Assembly: GCA_022844015.1 (NCBI GenBank)
Contig: JALHMO010000020.1
Coordinates: forward strand, 1 to 54,671
Length of the DNA stretch: 54,671 nt
Direction of reading: 5' to 3'
Source: Reyranella sp.
GTDB taxonomy: Bacteria; Pseudomonadota; Alphaproteobacteria; Reyranellales; Reyranellaceae
Shown piece after piece: positions 38,637 through 47,400 of the stretch (position 1 is the first letter of the stretch; each line of letters opens with the position of its first letter). Position numbers and translations under genes: made by a program. Below the pieces are notes generated by a model. The model saw only the letters and a list, made by a program, of their open reading frames with translations. It ran no database searches and was not told the origin of the DNA.

Positions 38637-39614
38637 ATGAAGATGGCTTCCAATCCCCGCGTGTCGGTCATCATCCGGAGCTACAACGAGGAGCGCCACA
38701 TAGGCCGCCTGCTCGAAGGGCTGCGGCAGCAGAGCTTCGACGACCACGAGATCCTGCTCGTCGATTCGGGCTCGACCGACCGGACGGTGGACATAGCGCG
38801 CTCCTACGGCGCCGACGTCCTGCACATGAGGAAGGAGGAGTTCTCCTTTGGCCGCTCGCTCAATCTCGGCTGCAGGGCCGCTCGCGGCGAGTTCCTGGTT
38901 TTTGCCAGCGCGCATGTCTATCCCTCGCGCAAGGATTGGCTGGGCCTCCTGGTTTCGGCGTTCGTCGATTCGAAGGTCGGTCTGGTCTATGGTCGCCAGC
39001 GCGGCAACCATGTGACGCGTTTCTCCGAGCACCAGATCTTCCGCAAGTGGTTCCCGGACCATGACGCGCCGCAGCAGGCGAACTACTTCTGCAACAACGC
39101 CAATTGCGCGATCCGGCGCAGCCACTGGGAGCAATCCCCCTACGACGAGATCCTGACCGGCCTCGAAGACCTCGCCTGGGCGAAGGAGGCGCAGAAGCGC
39201 GGCGTCCAGATCGCCTATCTTAGCGAGGCCGAGATCATCCATGTGCACGAGGAAAGCTGGGCGCGCATCCGCAACCGGTACCGTCGCGAGGCGATCGCGC
39301 TCCGGACGATCGAGCCGACGCTCGGCTTCTCGGCGTTCGACTTCCTGCGGGTCCTGTCGGGCAACGTGTGGAGCGACCTCGTGCAGGCGCGCCGGGACGG
39401 CGTGCTCCGGCGCGAGGCCACGTCGATCATGTTGTTCCGGTTCAACCAGTTCTTCGGGACCTTCCTGGGTCACCGGATCACGACCGACGTCACCTCGGAG
39501 ATCAAGGACCGCTTTTACTTTCCCGTCAACGACCGCAGCAGGCGCAGTCAGGACACGCCGGCCGAGCCTTCGCCCGACGGCGCGTTGCTGATCGACTACG
39601 AGCGATTGCGGTAG
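38637..39614 (+). CDS. Glycosyltransferase family 2 (GT-A)
   Basis: Inverting sugar transferase, 325 residues. PRVSVIIRSYNEERHIGRLL at 8-27, VDSGSTDRTVDIA (nucleotide-binding Asp43), FASAHVYPSRKDW in place of a DxD strand, and YDEILTGLEDLAWAKEAQKRG with the ED catalytic-base motif. The C-terminal part, after RIRNRYRREAIALRTIEP, has hydrophobic stretches that could associate with the membrane. Likely first gene of a run to the 2-hydroxyacid dehydrogenase. Sugar unknown. Confidence 0.88.
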   Translation: MKMASNPRVSVIIRSYNEERHIGRLLEGLRQQSFDDHEILLVDSGSTDRTVDIARSYGADVLHMRKEEFSFGRSLNLGCRAARGEFLVFASAHVYPSRKDWLGLLVSAFVDSKVGLVYGRQRGNHVTRFSEHQIFRKWFPDHDAPQQANYFCNNANCAIRRSHWEQSPYDEILTGLEDLAWAKEAQKRGVQIAYLSEAEIIHVHEESWARIRNRYRREAIALRTIEPTLGFSAFDFLRVLSGNVWSDLVQARRDGVLRREATSIMLFRFNQFFGTFLGHRITTDVTSEIKDRFYFPVNDRSRRSQDTPAEPSPDGALLIDYERLR

Positions 39615-39672
39615 GCTCCAGTAACCTATCACCCGTCAGGACAGCCGATGGGCAGCGAGGCCAGCAAGCTAC

Positions 39673-40359
39673 ATGGCATACCGAATGGTTGCACTGATGC
39701 CGATGCGGCACAACTCGGAACGGGTTCCCGGCAAGAACTACCGCGCCTTCGGCGACGGCCGTCCGCTCTATCAGCACGTGCTCGACAGCCTCACTGCCTG
39801 CAGGAACATCGACAAGGTCGTCATCGATACCGATTCGCCTGTCATCAAGGAGCAGTGCGCCGGGAAATACCCCGACGTGATCGTGCTGGACCGCCCGGAG
39901 CATTTGCGCGACGGAGGCATACCGATGAACGAGGTGCTGCTGCACGACATGTCGCAGGTTCCCTCGCAGTTCTACCTACAGACGCACTCCACCAACCCGC
40001 TGATCAGGCCGGAGACCGTGGACAGCGCGGTGACCACCTTCCTCGGCAACTATCCGACCTATGACAGCCTGTTTTCGGTGACACCTTATCGAACCCGGCT
40101 GTGGGACCAGCTTACCCGGCCGATCAACCACAATGCCAACTTCCTGATGCGCACACAGGACCTGCCGCCGCTCTACGAGGAGAACAGCTGCATCTTCATC
40201 TTCGACGCCGAGACCATGCGCGGCGCGCGCAACCGCATCGGCCGGCGGCCCTTCATGTTCGAGATGTCGCCCTGGGAGGCGATCGACATCGACGAGGAGA
40301 TCAATTTCCGCATCGCCGAGGTGGTCTTCGCCGAGCGCGGTGGAGCGCGCGGGCCATGA
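39673..40359 (+). CDS. Acylneuraminate/KDO-type cytidylyltransferase family protein
   Basis: Activates an acidic sugar as a CMP conjugate. The CTP-binding signature RHNSERVPGKN is at 12-22, then FGDGRPLYQHVLDSLTAC, VIDTDSP, FYLQTHSTNPLIRPETVD, and the C-terminal AIDIDEEINFRIAE characteristic of NeuA-like enzymes. 228 residues, usual. The TGA overlaps the ATG of the next gene (ATGA), so it is coupled to a 2-hydroxyacid dehydrogenase. No NeuB or KdsA-type synthase is in the window, so the sugar identity is open. Confidence 0.87.
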   Translation: MAYRMVALMPMRHNSERVPGKNYRAFGDGRPLYQHVLDSLTACRNIDKVVIDTDSPVIKEQCAGKYPDVIVLDRPEHLRDGGIPMNEVLLHDMSQVPSQFYLQTHSTNPLIRPETVDSAVTTFLGNYPTYDSLFSVTPYRTRLWDQLTRPINHNANFLMRTQDLPPLYEENSCIFIFDAETMRGARNRIGRRPFMFEMSPWEAIDIDEEINFRIAEVVFAERGGARGP

Positions 40360-41339
40360 CCAACACCCTGCTCATCACCTGCCATCACCTCGTCCGCCAT
40401 TACGCGAAGTTCGCCCGCAGGCTCGAGGCGCATGGCGTGGTGGCATCGTTGCCGCCGATCCCGGGCCAGCAGTTCGGCGCCGCGGAGATGCGCGAGGTGA
40501 TCCGCGGCCAGCGTCTGGTGATCGCGGGCGACGACTTCATCGACCGCTCCGTATTGGAAGCGGGCAAGGCGACCGGCCTGATGGCCGTCATCAAGTGGGG
40601 TATCGGCACGGACGGTATCGACAAGGCGGCGGCGAAGGAACTCGGCATCCCCGTCTACAACACGCCGGGCGTGTTCTCCGAGGAGGTCGCCGACTGCGCG
40701 GCCGGCTATGTGCTCAGCCTGGCGCGCGGCCTGCACCGGATGCACGAGTCGGTGAAGGCGGGTGGCTGGCTCAAGGTGGAAGGCATGACGCTTTCGGGCC
40801 GCACGGCGGGCGTGGTCGGGCTGGGCGCCATCGGTCGCGCCGCCTGCCGCCGGCTTTCGGCGTTCGGCATGACGGTGGTCGGCTCCGATCCGGTGCCTAT
40901 CGACGCGGCGCTACTTGCTGGCGTCGGCGCGGTCCAGGTTCCCTTCGAGACCCTGCTCGTCCAGAGCGACGTGGTCGTCCTCACCTGCGCGCTGACGCCG
41001 GAAACCTACCACCTGCTCTCCGACGCCGCCTTCGCAGCGATGAAGCCGGGCGTAACAGTAGTGAACGTGGCGCGCGGGCCCGTGATCGACGAGAAGGCAC
41101 TGATTGCGGCGCTGGCTAGCGGCAAGGTGGCCAAGGTCGCCCTCGACGTGTTCGAGGAGGAGCCTTTGGCGGCCTCCAGCCCGCTGCGCGGTTTCAAGGA
41201 TGTCATGTTCGGAACGCACAACGGTTCCAACACAGCCGAGGCAGTGGACCGTGTGAACACCCTGACGGTCGGGCTGGCGCTGGATTTGTTTGGGCTGACC
41301 GGCGATCCACCGCGTCTAACGGCGTTGGTTAGCCCCTAG
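40356..41339 (+). CDS. D-2-hydroxyacid dehydrogenase (phosphoglycerate dehydrogenase-like)
   Basis: NAD-dependent oxidoreductase, 327 residues. Rossmann GLGAIG at 155-160; catalytic Arg240 (NVARGP), Glu269 (FEEEP) and His288 (THNGSN) present. Lacks the ACT domain of true SerA. Start ATG 40356 overlaps the cytidylyltransferase stop. Coupling to a CMP-sugar activating enzyme suggests it acts on a 2-keto or 2-hydroxy acid intermediate of the same sugar, or supplies a precursor; this is inference. Confidence 0.88.
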   Translation: MTNTLLITCHHLVRHYAKFARRLEAHGVVASLPPIPGQQFGAAEMREVIRGQRLVIAGDDFIDRSVLEAGKATGLMAVIKWGIGTDGIDKAAAKELGIPVYNTPGVFSEEVADCAAGYVLSLARGLHRMHESVKAGGWLKVEGMTLSGRTAGVVGLGAIGRAACRRLSAFGMTVVGSDPVPIDAALLAGVGAVQVPFETLLVQSDVVVLTCALTPETYHLLSDAAFAAMKPGVTVVNVARGPVIDEKALIAALASGKVAKVALDVFEEEPLAASSPLRGFKDVMFGTHNGSNTAEAVDRVNTLTVGLALDLFGLTGDPPRLTALVSP

Positions 41340-41397
41340 AGCGTGTGCGCCCGCTGCCGTTTTACTGTGAGATGCAAGAATTGACGCGGATAGTATC

Positions 41398-44300
41398 ATG
41401 TACAAGATTTCTATTATTGTGCCCGTTTATAATATGGCTCCATATTTGGAAGAGTGTTTTGAATCACTAGTTCACCAAACGGACGAGAACTTTGAAGTAG
41501 TCATTATCGATGATGGGAGCACTGATGGGAGCGACACAATATGTCACGAATACTGCAAACGTCATCGCAATATGCGGTACCATTGGCAAGAAAACTCTGG
41601 ATTGGGTGCTGCACGCAATGCAGGCATAAAGCAAGCGCAGGGTGAGTTCATAACATTTGTAGATAGCGACGACTATGTTGCTACATGTTACTTGGCTCTT
41701 ATGCGTAAGGCGCAAGTCCTTACAGGAGCAGATGTGGTATCAGCTCGATTCGCTAGCGTCGATGAATCTGGCAACTTTCTTGATGAACAAAGAAACAACA
41801 TACGACAGAAGGTTAATTTTTGTCATGACGAACGCTTGTCTCATGCAGCCCAGGTGCTAGTCGCCTACGCCTCTTCGATCGCATGCTGCCGACTTTATCG
41901 CAAAAGCACGATTGCCGAGAATGCAATTTTTTTTCCCGATAGGCTTCCGCACGAAGACTTGTTTTTCACATACAAGGTGCTTCTTCTTTCGAAGAAGAAC
42001 ACGGCCATAGACGACGCTGTGTACTTCTACAGGCAAAGGGGGGACTCCCTCAGCAAGACTTTCTCGGTTGCCCACATCGATTCCTTATATGCGCTATGGA
42101 AAGATACAGACGATTTCCTTAGAGTACGGAATGCTCCCGAAATATTCCATGTGCTTGCAAACAGGAGGATTCTGCTGCAACTTTCCAATCTCATCACTCG
42201 CTTGACAGTCACTGGTGAGCACGTTCGAAACTACTTGGTCAGTTCGTACAGAGATCGAGAAGGTGACATTAACCGCCTCATACAGCAGGTTGAGTCGTCT
42301 GTGCTTGGTTCATCTGCGGTGCCGAAGAATGTAAGGAATGCTTTTCGTTCCTTTGCCTTCGACCAAGGCAAGGCTCATGCTAGCGGTTCTGGAGCTGCCC
42401 ACGAGCGAAATTCGACGGGCATGCATATCGCGCGCGATAAAGGGGAAAGTATGACTGATATACTGTTTATCCCCCACAAAGATTATCATGTTTATACTAT
42501 ATCACTTTTCCTGCACTCTCTCAATAGATTGGGGGTGCGCAGCAAGATTCTCGATGTTACTGGCGTATATCGCGACGAAGGGGTTCGGAGAAAGGCGCAG
42601 GAATTAGGCCTTGATCTTGTGGACTTCGCGACCATTTGTGAGGGCGCTCTTAGACCATCAATGCTTGTAGCATTTAATGATTGGGAACCAATTGTCAGAT
42701 CTCTATTTTGCGCGGCACACGATGCTGGAATTTTAACCGCAGCATTAGTAGAAGGCATACAGGATTACGACGACGCAGACACCAAGCGAGTGCGAGAGCC
42801 GTATCGAACTTCCGATGTTGTCATTATTCCTGGCCCACACGACCGGAAGTATTTCCGCAACCCTCGGCAGAAGATTTTCGTCGGTGGCGTTCCGAGGATA
42901 GCGGAGCTATTCCGTCACTCTGCCAAGCGATCGAGAAGCACCAACAAGACGGCATTGATTAACTCAAACTTTTCCTATGGCGTCCTGGTAGAGGCCCGAG
43001 ACGAGTGGCTAAGGGGAGCCGTTGGGGCATGCCAGCTGGCCGGGTTCCAACCTGTTATTTCGCGCCATCCGGCCGATGAAGGAGCGTTGTACTCAGAACT
43101 AGTGACGAAGGACACCTTCTATTCAGCGCTCGAAGTTGCGGATGTCACCATACAACGTTTTGCTTCTGGTATACTGGAGGCATTGGCAGTAGGAAAGTTT
43201 GTTATCTATTACAACCCGCATAAAGAAAAGGCAGACAAGTTCAAGGATGCCGGCGGAGCGCTTTTCTACACGGAGTCGGAGAGAGATCTAGTAGAGATAC
43301 TCTCGAAGCTCGACGAGCAACGCGTCAACGCAACGGCGGTTCGTAGGTTTCTCCATGACCACTGTTTCATCGGAGAGGGTAACCTCAATGACATAATCGC
43401 TTCTCATCTAAGAGATGGCGTTGCAAAGGCAAACTCGTCGACTATTGACTTTTCCCGCTTTTTGTCGAATGTCGAGATAGTTAAACGATATACGAGCAAT
43501 TTTAAGAAGAAGGTCCCTGATTTGCAAAGAAGATTTCCGGCAATCTACGGAAGTGCTGATTTAGGCAAACTGGACGTCGCTGGACTCTTCAGAAGCATTG
43601 AGACAACGGGAGAGGTATCCGGGACGCGGCAGATTGCAGGGCATGCTGCTCCCGTTACTCGTATTCCGGAACCTAAGGCGCAACAAGCTGCAGGACGCGC
43701 ATACATTATTGGCAACGGTCCGTCTCTCTCGGGCTTTGACTTGAAGCGGCTAAAAGGGAAGGCATGCTTCGGCATGAACGCCGCCTATCGCCATTGGGAC
43801 AGGATAGGTTGGTATCCGACCCATTATGCCTGTCTCGACGAGGTGTTAGGGCTCTCTCATATAGACCCGATTGCGCGGCTGATTGCAAACGCTGATGTCT
43901 ATGGTATCAAGAAGCTTCTTCTGCGACATAGTCTCATTGAAGCACTGGGTCCGCTCGGGCGTTGGCCGCAGGTGGTTGACTTCGATGAATTGCGCGAAGG
44001 CGATGCGCGCTTCGCCCGTGAGCCCCTGACCACTGGCAGTCACACGGCGATCTGGGCGGCTACGCTTGGCTTCTCGCCTCTGATACTGCTCGGTGTCGAT
44101 GCCGACTACGTCGAGGTTGTTTCTGGCGCAGAGCGTAGGGAGGGCAACGTTCTCGAGATCGTACGCGAGGGCGACAACCCCAATTATTTCTTCGACGGCT
44201 ATCAACGCTCCGGAGACCGCTATCACCTGCCCAACGTCGGCGGGAAGTCGCACGTGCGCAGTTGGCGAGTGGCTGGAGACATCCTTGCTGAGATCGGTGC

Positions 44301-44469
44301 CGTTGCTTACAATACTTCCTTTAAATCACAGGTTGATGTGTTCGAGTTCTGCAACGTCGAGCAGGCAGTTGCGGGCGGGCCGATAGATCCGATTCCGGCA
44401 TTCGGAGTGTTTCGTCGGCGAATGCAGCCGCTCAGTCTGCCCATTGTGGAGGGGGCACAGGCTGACTAG
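41398..44469 (+). CDS. Three-module glycosyltransferase: GT2, GT-B-like middle, and Maf/DUF115-like C-terminal domain
   Basis: 1023 residues, AT-rich unlike its neighbours for its first three quarters. Module 1 (1-about 230): KISIIVPVYNMAPYLEECFE, IDDGSTDGSD (DDGST 38-42), GLGAARNAGI, FVDSDDY (DSDD 89-92), classic GT2. Module 2 begins at an internal Met352 (MTDILFIPHKDYHVYTISLF, 42451) that has an AAGGGGAAAG ribosome-like site before it. It includes FVGGVPRIAELF, SRHPADEG and VTIQRFASGILEALAVGKFV, resembling capsule or glycerophosphotransferase-type GT-B donor domains. Module 3 (about 766-1000): YIIGNGPSLSGFDLKRL, FGMNAAYRHWDRIGWYPTHY, LGVDADYVEV, resembling the MptE/DUF115 motility-accessory glycosyltransferase domain. 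Probably a fusion of once separate genes. Confidence 0.75.
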   Translation: MYKISIIVPVYNMAPYLEECFESLVHQTDENFEVVIIDDGSTDGSDTICHEYCKRHRNMRYHWQENSGLGAARNAGIKQAQGEFITFVDSDDYVATCYLALMRKAQVLTGADVVSARFASVDESGNFLDEQRNNIRQKVNFCHDERLSHAAQVLVAYASSIACCRLYRKSTIAENAIFFPDRLPHEDLFFTYKVLLLSKKNTAIDDAVYFYRQRGDSLSKTFSVAHIDSLYALWKDTDDFLRVRNAPEIFHVLANRRILLQLSNLITRLTVTGEHVRNYLVSSYRDREGDINRLIQQVESSVLGSSAVPKNVRNAFRSFAFDQGKAHASGSGAAHERNSTGMHIARDKGESMTDILFIPHKDYHVYTISLFLHSLNRLGVRSKILDVTGVYRDEGVRRKAQELGLDLVDFATICEGALRPSMLVAFNDWEPIVRSLFCAAHDAGILTAALVEGIQDYDDADTKRVREPYRTSDVVIIPGPHDRKYFRNPRQKIFVGGVPRIAELFRHSAKRSRSTNKTALINSNFSYGVLVEARDEWLRGAVGACQLAGFQPVISRHPADEGALYSELVTKDTFYSALEVADVTIQRFASGILEALAVGKFVIYYNPHKEKADKFKDAGGALFYTESERDLVEILSKLDEQRVNATAVRRFLHDHCFIGEGNLNDIIASHLRDGVAKANSSTIDFSRFLSNVEIVKRYTSNFKKKVPDLQRRFPAIYGSADLGKLDVAGLFRSIETTGEVSGTRQIAGHAAPVTRIPEPKAQQAAGRAYIIGNGPSLSGFDLKRLKGKACFGMNAAYRHWDRIGWYPTHYACLDEVLGLSHIDPIARLIANADVYGIKKLLLRHSLIEALGPLGRWPQVVDFDELREGDARFAREPLTTGSHTAIWAATLGFSPLILLGVDADYVEVVSGAERREGNVLEIVREGDNPNYFFDGYQRSGDRYHLPNVGGKSHVRSWRVAGDILAEIGAVAYNTSFKSQVDVFEFCNVEQAVAGGPIDPIPAFGVFRRRMQPLSLPIVEGAQAD

Positions 44470-47400
44470 CCAGCGGCCTTTCGCGACGGAAGAACCTGCC
44501 GGGACGGAAGACCGGCTCGTTAGCGGAGCAGACGTTGCCATCCTGGTAGCGCTTGCTGCGCTAGCGATTGGGCTTATATTTGCGCCACTGCTGGAGCGCG
44601 CGGTGGGCTGGACCGGCATTGTGCTGTTCCTGTTGTGCGAGGCGCGGACACGGATGCTTCTGGCCGCTGTGAAGCGCAAGGTCGCGGCGCCCGAACGGTC
44701 TTCCGGGGAAGGTGCGCAAGGGGGGCATCTTCCAGACGAAGCGGTTGCGAATTGTCTGCGGGAGCTGACGAGCCGCCAGAACCAGCTCGTCGTGCGGCTG
44801 GACGCGCTCTCCCGCGAGCTAACGCGCGCCCGCACAGTTCTAATCAACGAGCTTCCCCAGTGGCGCAGCGCGATCGAGCAGCCCATTTCGTCCCGACTGC
44901 TTGAGACCGATACGAGGCTGAGCGGGAAGCTCGACGCGGGGCTTGAGGTCATGAGCCAAGCCCAGGCAAAGGAGGTGAAGGAGCGCCGCGGAGCAGTTGC
45001 GCAGTTGGAGTCGGCACTTGGTAGCACTCAGCACCGACTTGCCACGGAGGCGGCGGCGCGGGCCGAATTGACCGCCAGGGTGTCCGAGCAGTCGCGTACT
45101 CTGATCGCAGTGGGCAAGTCTGTGGAAGGCATTGGAGGCCGGCTGGACCGCGGTCTGGCACAGCTCGAGGGCCTCAGCCGCACAGTCGGCCAGGCCGCGC
45201 AGATCGCCGAGGAGCGGGCCGAACGCCTTGTCACGGCGGAACGGAGCCTAGACCGACTGTCGATAAGCATGGAGGAAGAGACCGGGCGCCTTCGCAGGCT
45301 CCAAAGCGACGTAAGCGCGATTTCGGCACTTCTGGACGCCGAACGGCGCAGATTGGGGGAACTCACGGAGTTGCAGTCGCGCATCAGTGAGCGGGCCGAC
45401 GAGAACGCCGCCCTTCTGAGTGCGCTCTCGACGGCAGTGGACGGATACTCCGCCGGCGCGAGCGCGGTTCGAGAGGCGCTGGACCTGTTCCGGGCCGACG
45501 CTGCGGCTGACCGCGAGAAGCTCATCGCTCTGGATGCCGCGCATGCGGTGCTCAAGAGCACTCAAACGAGGTCGACCGACGAGCTCAAGATGGCGATGGA
45601 GGCCCGTGTTGCGGAGATCGCGGCGCTGCGCGACACGGTCGAGGCGCTGGGCGTCGGAGCCGTTGCCGACAGACAGCAGCTGGCCGCACTGGACAGCGCC
45701 CAGGCGGCACTCGAAAGCATTCAGACGACATCCACCGACGAGCTCAAGGTGGCGATCGAGGCCCGTATTGCCGAGACCGCGGCGGTGCGCGCGGCGCTTG
45801 AGTCGCTGGCCGCCGGAACCATAGCCGACAGGCAGCATCTGGCCGCACTGGACAATGCGCAGGCGGCGCTCGAGAACACTCAGACGACATCGACCGACGA
45901 GCTCAAGATGGCGATGGAGGCCCGCGTTGCGGAGATCGCGGCGTTGCGCGACACGGTCGAGACGCTGGCCGCCGGAACCGTTGCCGACAGGCAACGGCTC
46001 GCCGCACTGGACAATGCGCAGGCGGCGCTCGAGAACACTCAGACGACATCGACCGACGAGCTCAAGATGGCGATGGAGGCCCGCGTTGCGGAGATCGCAG
46101 CGTTGCGCGACACGGTCGAGACGCTGGCCGCCGGAACCGTTGCCGACAGGCAGCGGCTGGCTGCACTGGACAATGCGCAGGCGGCGCTCGAGAACACTCA
46201 GACGAGATCGACCGACGAGCTCAAGATAGCGATGGAGGCCCGCGTTGCGGAGATCGCGGCGTTGCGCGACACGGTCGAGACGCTGGCCGCCGGAACCGTT
46301 GCCGACAGGCAGCGGCTGGCTGCACTGGACGATGCGCAGGCGGCGCTCGAAAGCACTCAGACGAGATCGACCGACGAGCTCAAGGTGGCAATGGAGGCCC
46401 GTGTGGCCGAGGCCTCGGCGCTGCGCGAGACGGTCGAGACGCTGGTCGCCGGAACCGTTGCCGACAGGCAGCGGCTGGCTGCACTGGACGATGCGCAGGC
46501 GGCGCTCGAAAGCACTCAGACGAAATCGACCGACGAGCTCAAGGTGGCAATGGCGGCCCGTGTTGCGGAGATCGCGGGGCTGCGCGCTTCGCTCGGATCT
46601 CTGGCTGCCGAAACCGTTGCCGACAGGCAACGGCTGGCCGGACTGGAAAACGCGCAGGCTGCGCTCGAAAGCACTCAGACGAAATCAGCCGACGAGTTCA
46701 AGGTGGCAACGGAGGCCCGTGCTGCGGAGATCGTGCCGCTGCGCGAGACGGTCGAGACGCTGGCCGCCAGAACCGCTGCCGACAGGCAGCGGCTGGCCGC
46801 ACTAGACAGCGCGCAGGCGGCGCTCAAAAGCACTCACACGAAATCAGCCGACGAGCTCAGGGTGGCAATGGAGGCCCGTGCTGCGGAGATCGCGGCGCTG
46901 CGCGCTTCACTCGAATCTCAGGCGACCGAAGCCGTTGCCGACAGGCAGCGGCTGGCCGGACTGGACAACGCGCAGGCGGCGCTCGAAAGCACTCACACGA
47001 AATCAGCCGACGAGCTCAGGGTGGCAATGGAGGCCCGTGCTGCGGAGATCGCGGCGCTACGCGCTTCACTCGAATCTCAGGCCACCGACGCCGTTGCCGA
47101 CAGGCAGCGGCTGGCCGGACTGGAAAACGCGCAGGCAGTGCTCGAAAGCACTCAGACGAGATCGACCGACGCGCTCAAGGTGGCGATGGGGGTCCGCGCT
47201 AGAGAGACAGTGGCGGTGCGCGAGATGGTCGAGGGGCTTACCACGCTGGTTGACGCCGACCGGCAGAAATTCTCCGCACTGCCTGCAAAACTTGATCAAC
47301 TAAGTAACTCGTTGGCAGCATTGCGATTGCAATCCGTCTCGCTCGATCTGGTGTCGGCCCTACGTTCGGTGCGCCTGATATGGACACAAAAGAGTGCCTT

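Noticed and set aside
45509..47257. Possible CRISPR array
   Set aside because: Repeats are 159 bp, contiguous without unique spacers, and translate in frame into a periodic coiled coil.
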